Assembly: GCA_015256945.1 (NCBI GenBank)
Contig: JABZLB010000009.1
Location: forward strand, 20,860-84,859
DNA: 64,000 nt
Direction: 5' to 3'
Source of the DNA: Prevotellaceae bacterium
Lineage (GTDB): Bacteria; Bacteroidota; Bacteroidia; Bacteroidales; Bacteroidaceae
Every line of letters starts with the position of its first letter. Positions within the stretch are counted from its first letter, which is position 1. The position numbers and the translations under genes are program-made. Shown piece after piece: positions 59,323 through 64,000 of this stretch. Below the pieces are notes generated by a model. The model was not told where the DNA came from, ran no database searches, and saw only the letters and a program-made list of their open reading frames with translations.

Positions 59323-59508
59323 TTAATTTTTCCACGGATTCTTGTCAAAATTTTCTTCATCTTCCTCCATGCCTAAGTCCATTTGCTTGGCTCCTGCAAC
59401 TCCTGGACCTACCCGACTGTAAAACACAATAACGCTGTCGTCACATACTTTGCCTTTTCCTCCAAGCTGTACCACGTCTATGCGTGGACTTTGATATATC
59501 TTTTTCAT
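59323..59508 (-). CDS. Short Prevotella-type protein behind the LRR gene
   Basis: Sixty-one residues: MKKIYQSPRIDVVQLGGKGK then VCDDSVIVFYSRVG, an acidic stretch MEEDEENFDKNPWKN. Short MKK-x-Y-x-x-P proteins with an acidic, Trp-containing end recur, as I recall, next to surface-protein genes in Prevotella. No signal peptide. Function unknown. It is 41 nt downstream of the LRR gene, so probably co-transcribed. Confidence 0.6.
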   Translation of the reverse strand: MKKIYQSPRIDVVQLGGKGKVCDDSVIVFYSRVGPGVAGAKQMDLGMEEDEENFDKNPWKN

Positions 59509-59549
59509 TCTTTTACGGATTTTTCTTGATTGTATATTATAAGAACTGC

Positions 59550-61727
59550 TTACCTTATTATAACTTTCTGTCCCCCGTGGATATAAATTCCACCCTGTGT
59601 AGGTTTACCCACAAGGCGTATACCGCTTAGCGTATACCATGGCTGGCTGGCAGCTTCAACAGGATTATTTATAGTGCTTATACCTGTTGTCTGACTGTCA
59701 ACAAACTGGATATTAATCTTGGCAAAAGCATACGATGATATACCATTGGGCAGACACAAATAAGCACGGCCGTCAGGAACCAGTGTGTTCTCGCTATGAT
59801 AAAAGCCTGTATCGAAGCCACTACCACCCGGATGCCAATAGAAATTACGGTCACCGCTTGCATCATCGGCTACCGTTGTACCTTCACCAGGCTTCAGATA
59901 ATTAGTTGTAGCGGTTGTTGCTGCAGCATTAATATAAGGCAGGTATACCTCCGAAAAGGCAGATGTATTACCTTTAAAAAGGAATCCTCCGGTGGCACGA
60001 CCTACGGGTTTACCATAAGTTGCAGCAGATGTTCCAAAACCTTTCACGGTCGTAGTGCCCGCAGAAAGTGACAAATCTTCAAGTGTGAGTACACCCTCCT
60101 TCGCTTCAGTGGACGAGGTACGGTGCTTGTCAACATAGCTTTTAGCTGCATAGGCCGTTATGTTAGCCAAAGGATCTGGTGCGGCAGCATGTACATTAAG
60201 GGTTGACAGGCTTGGCGTAAAGCCAATATCGTTAATACCAAGTGCTTCTGGATCTTCACAATCAGCTTTTGTCATGCCGTGCATGAGGTCGTAAGTGTTA
60301 GTATAGGTAGTTCCTTCATACACGCTTTCGCTTGCTGTTTTAGGAATACTTCCTGAGGCATATTTTGTTCCATCAGTCTGTTTACTAAGCGTCACTGGCG
60401 AATAAACCATTGTTTTATCCAAAGGTAAATGCCATTTTGCAGCATACAATGCAGCCTTTCCTTCAGGAACAATAAAGCGTCCGCCCTTAATATTATTACC
60501 AAGAGATGTAGCTGGTATTTCATTCACGGTTTCCTCATCTGTCAAACTCACCACAGTAGGATAGGTATTAAGATAGATATGGGAATCATAAGTATGATAA
60601 CCGTCATAATAGCTACTGACCTTAAGATCACCTCGCAACTTCAAAAATTTAACTGGAGCGCCGGTGAACATTTCCGACCCTGATACTTCTTTCAAATTGG
60701 GAATATTGACATATGACAATGACGTAGCACTTCCATTGAAAAAACTCGAATAAATTATTTTTTCCAGTTTCGGAGCATCAAACCTTTCCAGCTGCGGTGC
60801 ATAATATTCGCCTATACTACTATAATCAACCATTTCTTTTAAGTCTGGAAAGGAAATATGAGTCGTCTTCACGAGAGTCGTTCCTCCATGCGCAGCTATG
60901 AAGCCTGAATGCGAAAATTTAGTAAGCCCTGTCACGGTCAGGCTTGCGCAACCCATAGCAGCGAATATAGCAGTTCCTCCTTCAATCACACAACCCTCAC
61001 CCAAATTAATAACCGACATTAAGGGCATGTTCATAAATGAGAAACCTACATTTTTAATGTGAGTAACCTTTGAAAGATTCAAAGAAATAAGGGATGGTAA
61101 GTTGCTCATAAAGTTTTGCCCACTTTCAATAACTTCTAATTCTGGAAGGCTTAAAGTTTGTAAAGCTGGCATATCATTAAAGATATTATCACAACAATGT
61201 ATCGCTTTTAATGATGGCAATTCAAGTATTTGTAAAGAACCTAGATTAGAAAAACCTGGTTCATGAGGGTAAGGAGTACCATTAATGGTTGCAAGTAAAG
61301 GAAGATTCAGTGTTGTGAGTAAAGGAAGATTAGAAAACGCAAAAGCAGCATCAATATCCTGTAACTTTGGGAAGGAAATACTTGTAAGTACAGGCTGACC
61401 TCCTATCAACGATGAGCCAATAGGTTGATATCCACTTACAACATGCTTTATAGAATTTCCTGTAAGTGAAGTAAACCCCGTTGTCGAACCACCATAAACT
61501 TCCAATGTTGTTACATCATAGTTCTTGCTATTATAAAGAACTGTTTCCGGAATTACAGCTGCTCCCGAAGTTAAATCGGTAGCTACAACTGTCGCTTCTG
61601 TACCAGAAAAGGTATACGAAAAATGTCCCACCTTAACAGGTGTAGGCGTTTGTGCCATTGTTTTGCCAGCCCATGCAAATAAAACTATGGAAATAGCAAG
61701 ACATAAAGAAAGTTTAAATTTTTGCAT
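59550..61727 (-). CDS. Leucine-rich-repeat (BspA-like) surface protein
   Basis: A 725-residue exported protein: signal MQKFKLSLCLAISIVLFAWA...AQ, then from about 60 to 390 LRR_5-like repeats of about 20-25 residues (SLPELEVIESGQNFMSNLPS, NLSKVTHIKNVGFSFMNMPL and similar). A non-repeat region (about 450-680) follows. The C-terminus WYTLSGIRLVGKPTQGGIYI...KVIIR is the Prevotella-type tail of surface proteins. BspA-like proteins bind host or bacterial surfaces. A (GT)9 tract and hairpins lie in its long leader. Confidence 0.85.
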   Translation of the reverse strand: MQKFKLSLCLAISIVLFAWAGKTMAQTPTPVKVGHFSYTFSGTEATVVATDLTSGAAVIPETVLYNSKNYDVTTLEVYGGSTTGFTSLTGNSIKHVVSGYQPIGSSLIGGQPVLTSISFPKLQDIDAAFAFSNLPLLTTLNLPLLATINGTPYPHEPGFSNLGSLQILELPSLKAIHCCDNIFNDMPALQTLSLPELEVIESGQNFMSNLPSLISLNLSKVTHIKNVGFSFMNMPLMSVINLGEGCVIEGGTAIFAAMGCASLTVTGLTKFSHSGFIAAHGGTTLVKTTHISFPDLKEMVDYSSIGEYYAPQLERFDAPKLEKIIYSSFFNGSATSLSYVNIPNLKEVSGSEMFTGAPVKFLKLRGDLKVSSYYDGYHTYDSHIYLNTYPTVVSLTDEETVNEIPATSLGNNIKGGRFIVPEGKAALYAAKWHLPLDKTMVYSPVTLSKQTDGTKYASGSIPKTASESVYEGTTYTNTYDLMHGMTKADCEDPEALGINDIGFTPSLSTLNVHAAAPDPLANITAYAAKSYVDKHRTSSTEAKEGVLTLEDLSLSAGTTTVKGFGTSAATYGKPVGRATGGFLFKGNTSAFSEVYLPYINAAATTATTNYLKPGEGTTVADDASGDRNFYWHPGGSGFDTGFYHSENTLVPDGRAYLCLPNGISSYAFAKINIQFVDSQTTGISTINNPVEAASQPWYTLSGIRLVGKPTQGGIYIHGGQKVIIR

Positions 61728-61767
61728 ATTTATTTTGAATTAAAATTAGTTATCCATACCTAAACCG

Positions 61768-61793
61768 TTCTCAAACAAGAACAGTTTTGAGAA
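61768..61793 (-). promoter_or_regulatory. Hairpin near the LRR gene start codon
   Basis: TTCTCAAA (61768-61775) and TTTGAGAA (61786-61793) form an 8-bp stem about 41 nt before the ATG; GTTCT/AGAAC offers an alternative stem. It may influence translation. Confidence 0.4.
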
Positions 61794-61922
61794 TACAATA
61801 CAAGCATACGTTTATAAAACGCATGCAAGGCAATATTAAAGAAAAAACGATGTTGTAATATCAACAGCATGTCAGCGCTTAAGCGTTGCCATACTGTTAG
61901 AAGCCTATAAGTTATATTATAG

Positions 61923-61940
61923 GTGTGTGTGTGTGTGTGT
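61923..61940 (+). repeat. (GT)9 microsatellite in the LRR gene leader
   Basis: Nine perfect GT dinucleotides, read as (AC)9 in the LRR transcript. Such tracts change length by slippage. It lies about 195 nt before the start codon and directly beside a strong hairpin. Confidence 0.95.
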
Positions 61941-61942
61941 TA

Positions 61943-61973
61943 ATAAATTATTTGAAACTGCCAAATAATTTAT
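61943..61973 (-). promoter_or_regulatory. 12-bp hairpin in the LRR gene leader
   Basis: ATAAATTATTTG (61943-61954) and CAAATAATTTAT (61962-61973) pair perfectly around a 7-nt loop. In the RNA it immediately precedes the (AC)9 tract. Confidence 0.6.
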
Positions 61974-62094
61974 AATAAAAAAACGTAACTCTGATAACAA
62001 TTCCTGTGTTGCAACATAAAAGTATGCTGCTATATACAATAAATTTCCACAGAATTGTTCTAATGCCCTAATCATCTCTCTGTTGAATTGTGTG

Positions 62095-62125
62095 CAAAGT
62101 TAGATATTCTTTTGAAAAGAACAAA
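62095..62125 (-). promoter_or_regulatory. Promoter of the LRR gene
   Basis: Minus-strand TTTG (62125-62122), 19 nt, TAACTTTG (62102-62095). Transcription near 62088 gives a leader of about 360 nt, long for this genome. Confidence 0.65.
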
Positions 62126-62241
62126 GAAAAATGTATAAATAATCATTTAAAATCATGTATTTTAAAAGTATAAGCCGCTACATTATATATAAATTTATAA
62201 CTATTCATATCAGGTTATTCTCTTTTATTTATAAAACTAAC

Positions 62242-62249
62242 TACCTTTG
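62242..62249 (+). promoter_or_regulatory. -7 element before the PepSY-type gene
   Basis: TACCTTTG then C; transcription near 62256, leader about 45 nt. No clear -33 element. Confidence 0.5.
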
Positions 62250-62301
62250 CATAACACATATATAACAGACTCCAACCAACTAAACCATCCCAACATATCA
62301 C

Positions 62302-63741
62302 ATGAAAAAATCAACATGGCGCAAGCATCATAAATGGTTCGGACTGATACTGGCTTTCTTCATTATCATGTTCTCGCTGTCAGGACTGGTGTTAAACCAT
62401 CCCTCACTGTTTGCCAGATTCGACGTAAGCCGGGCCATCCTCCCGCCATCCTATCATTATCATAACTGGAATCAAGGGTTAATCAAAGGAAGTATTGTAT
62501 GGAAAAAGCAGGTGTTGTTATATGGAAACAACGGTATATGGCTTACCAACCGTGAGGCTTCGGCCTTTACCGCTTTCAATAATGGGCTGCCCGAAGGTGC
62601 CGACAACCTGCAAATTCGCGGACTTGCCGAAACCAGGCAGGGCCAATTGTTTGCTCTTGGCCAATACGCCCTGTTCCAGTTGCACGGCAACAACACCTGG
62701 CACGAGGTTTCGTTACCCAACGATGAGGGCGACCGACTGACTGACATCACCGTAAAGGGCGACAGCATAGTTATAACAAGTCGCTCAAATGTATACCTCT
62801 CCCTGCCGCCCTACCGCCATTTTAACAAAATAACCCTGCCCGCCTCACAGAATAATGACGGCAAGGTTTCGCTCTTCCGGACGATATGGTTATTGCACAG
62901 CGGCGAGCTGTTTGGCACGGCAGGTGTCATGATTGTCGATGCCATCGCCATTGTTCTCATATTTTTATCCCTGTCGGGCATTGTGTACTGGTTTGTACCT
63001 ATCATCACCAAACGCCCGGGAAGCCGTGCCATGCGCATGTTCTCTGCATGGCATAACAGCATAGGCAAGCTCACCATCGCCCTTACATTATTTTTGTGTA
63101 TAACCGGCTGGCTGCTGCGACCGCCTGCCCTTATAGCCATTGCCTCGGGCAAAATACCGCCTGTACCGTTCAGCACAATGGACAGCCGCAATGCCTGGCA
63201 CGACAAACTTCGCTCGCTACGGTATGATAATACGGCCGGCGAATGGCTGATGTATTCGTCAGACGGTTTTTATACGATGAAACAGCTTGGCGACAAACCC
63301 GCAGCCGCAGCGGCACAGCCTCCTGTAAGTGTAATGGGAATTAACGTAGAAGAAAGGGACAGCGACGGCACATGGCTGATAGGATCGTTCAACGGTATGT
63401 ACCGATGGGACCGGCGAAACAACCGTGTTACCGACTACTTTACAGGCCAGCCCGCCCGTCCTGCAAAGGGAATCCCCGTCACCGACAACGCCATTGCCGG
63501 CTATTCGCCCCACTTTGGCAAAGGCCCTATTGTCATTAACTACGGCAAAGGCACCACAGCCCTCCCCATGCCACAACGGATGGAAGTGCTCCCTATGTCG
63601 CTGCGCAACGTTTGTCTTGAAATACACACGGGCCGAATGTACACTTTCCTCGGAGGCGTTACGGTGCTATACATCTGCCTCATGGGCATAGCCGTATTCT
63701 GGTGCCTGTGGACAGGCTGGAAAATCAGGTACAAAAGGTAG
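62302..63741 (+). CDS. PepSY-associated TM-domain protein
   Basis: A 479-residue inner-membrane protein with four membrane helices: about 14-32 (WFGLILAFFIIMFSLSGLVL), 215-240 (IVDAIAIVLIFLSLSGIVYW), 255-275 and 450-470. Each helix is preceded or followed by conserved His (KHHKWFGL, AWHNSIGK), the pattern of PepSY-TM proteins linked to siderophore or iron reduction. Two long periplasmic parts (about 33-210 and 280-440) look beta-propeller-like. A role in envelope redox or iron uptake is an inference. Transcription ends at a 15-bp terminator 12 nt on. Confidence 0.8.
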   Translation: MKKSTWRKHHKWFGLILAFFIIMFSLSGLVLNHPSLFARFDVSRAILPPSYHYHNWNQGLIKGSIVWKKQVLLYGNNGIWLTNREASAFTAFNNGLPEGADNLQIRGLAETRQGQLFALGQYALFQLHGNNTWHEVSLPNDEGDRLTDITVKGDSIVITSRSNVYLSLPPYRHFNKITLPASQNNDGKVSLFRTIWLLHSGELFGTAGVMIVDAIAIVLIFLSLSGIVYWFVPIITKRPGSRAMRMFSAWHNSIGKLTIALTLFLCITGWLLRPPALIAIASGKIPPVPFSTMDSRNAWHDKLRSLRYDNTAGEWLMYSSDGFYTMKQLGDKPAAAAAQPPVSVMGINVEERDSDGTWLIGSFNGMYRWDRRNNRVTDYFTGQPARPAKGIPVTDNAIAGYSPHFGKGPIVINYGKGTTALPMPQRMEVLPMSLRNVCLEIHTGRMYTFLGGVTVLYICLMGIAVFWCLWTGWKIRYKR

Positions 63742-63752
63742 CCCCGGACAGC

Positions 63753-63797
63753 AAATGGAATCATGACCAATAACCCTTGTCATGATTCCATTTTTCT
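63753..63797 (+). terminator. Terminator after the PepSY-type gene
   Basis: AAATGGAATCATGAC (63753-63767) and GTCATGATTCCATTT (63779-63793) form a perfect 15-bp stem with an 11-nt loop, followed by TTCTT. Confidence 0.92.
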
Positions 63798-63916
63798 TAT
63801 ATTCCGCTCCCCGTCCGCTTTTGCCATAACACATAACGGCCCTGAGCTTCACGCTTTATGCCTTAATGTTTCCACATCAGGCCTGATAAGGCACTGCTCT
63901 GGCAGCGTTTTGTCAA

Positions 63917-64000
63917 CTGTATGGCGGCCGTCAGCAACGCTGTTGACGGCCGTCATACACGTTATGCGACAATCGCCGTACGCGCTGCTGACGACCGCCG
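63917..64000 (-). repeat. Dispersed palindromic element, copy R6 (cut by the window edge)
   Basis: It begins CTGTATGGCGGCCGTCAGCA and holds the hairpin GGCCGTCAGCA/TGTTGACGGCC, then GTCATACACG, CGACAATCGCCGTACGCGC and CTGCTGACGACCGCCG at the edge. The order matches R5 and the reverse of R2, so its right outer arm should lie just beyond 64000. Confidence 0.88.

Noticed and set aside
1..64000. tRNA or rRNA genes
   Set aside because: No cloverleaf-like or rRNA-like sequence was noticed by reading; a covariance-model search would be needed to exclude them fully.

Overview
The window reads as chromosomal DNA of a Prevotella-like member of the Bacteroidales. The evidence is the many promoters of the form TTTG/TTG, about 19-20 nt, then TAnnTTTG; the near absence of Shine-Dalgarno signals; RNase Y next to ZapA; an UpxY-type antiterminator; Bacteroidales families such as DUF4348 and DUF4924; and secreted proteins with Prevotella-style C-terminal tails. 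No rRNA, tRNA, prophage, insertion sequence or CRISPR array was found. Most of the window is ordinary core genome, and the unusual material lies mainly between genes.

Layout. 1-6453 (minus): infC (cut by the edge), thrS, a TPR protein, def, ruvX and a SPOR lipoprotein. 6685-7704 (plus): a YtxH / holin-X / small-protein envelope trio. 8196-10927 (minus): an MBL hydrolase, murB and a DUF4348 lipoprotein. 11037-18501 (plus): pheS, a large MscS-type channel, kdsA, kdsD and a phospholipase-D/cardiolipin synthase-like protein. 18639-27923: a di-iron (hemerythrin/RIC-like) LuxR regulator faces a five-gene plus-strand cluster of an outer-membrane porin, imelysin lipoprotein, di-haem CxxCH lipoprotein, second imelysin and a ResB-CcsA fusion for cytochrome c maturation. 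This looks like a self-contained periplasmic iron/haem redox system. 28028-30963 (minus): rny, zapA, a short coiled-coil gene and an unknown protein.

31530-35389 (plus): rfbA, a Wzc-type tyrosine kinase with a Tyr/Gly-rich tail, and a small HAD protein. 35610-44843: fmt, a ROK kinase, a Sua5/YrdC protein, a ClC channel, a LysE transporter, DUF4924, rfbD, prfC and an orphan UpxY-like antiterminator. 44890-48589: a TrpF paralogue whose two catalytic residues are replaced, a DUF481-like protein, a putative small RNA, an ECF sigma factor, rpe and a 43-residue gene. 48993-50882: a secreted OB-fold protein and a zinc-ribbon/RDD membrane protein. 50976-55966 (minus): a glycogen cluster (debranching enzyme, GT4 synthase, GH57 amylase). 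56176-58875: miaA, gap and mscL. 59323-63741: a surface leucine-rich-repeat protein with a (GT)9 tract in its leader, a short downstream gene, and a PepSY-type membrane protein.

Two repeat systems stand out. One is a family of six G+C-rich, roughly 91-99 bp palindromic elements in intergenic DNA (near 495, 7829, 15005, 31236, 48707 and 63917), whose outer arms differ between copies but still pair within a copy. The other is arrays of degenerate 22-bp tandem units starting at gene 3' ends: four units at the end of pheS, and at least eleven in exact register (about fourteen with decayed ones) behind the GT4 glycogen gene. A weaker third candidate lies beyond thrS.
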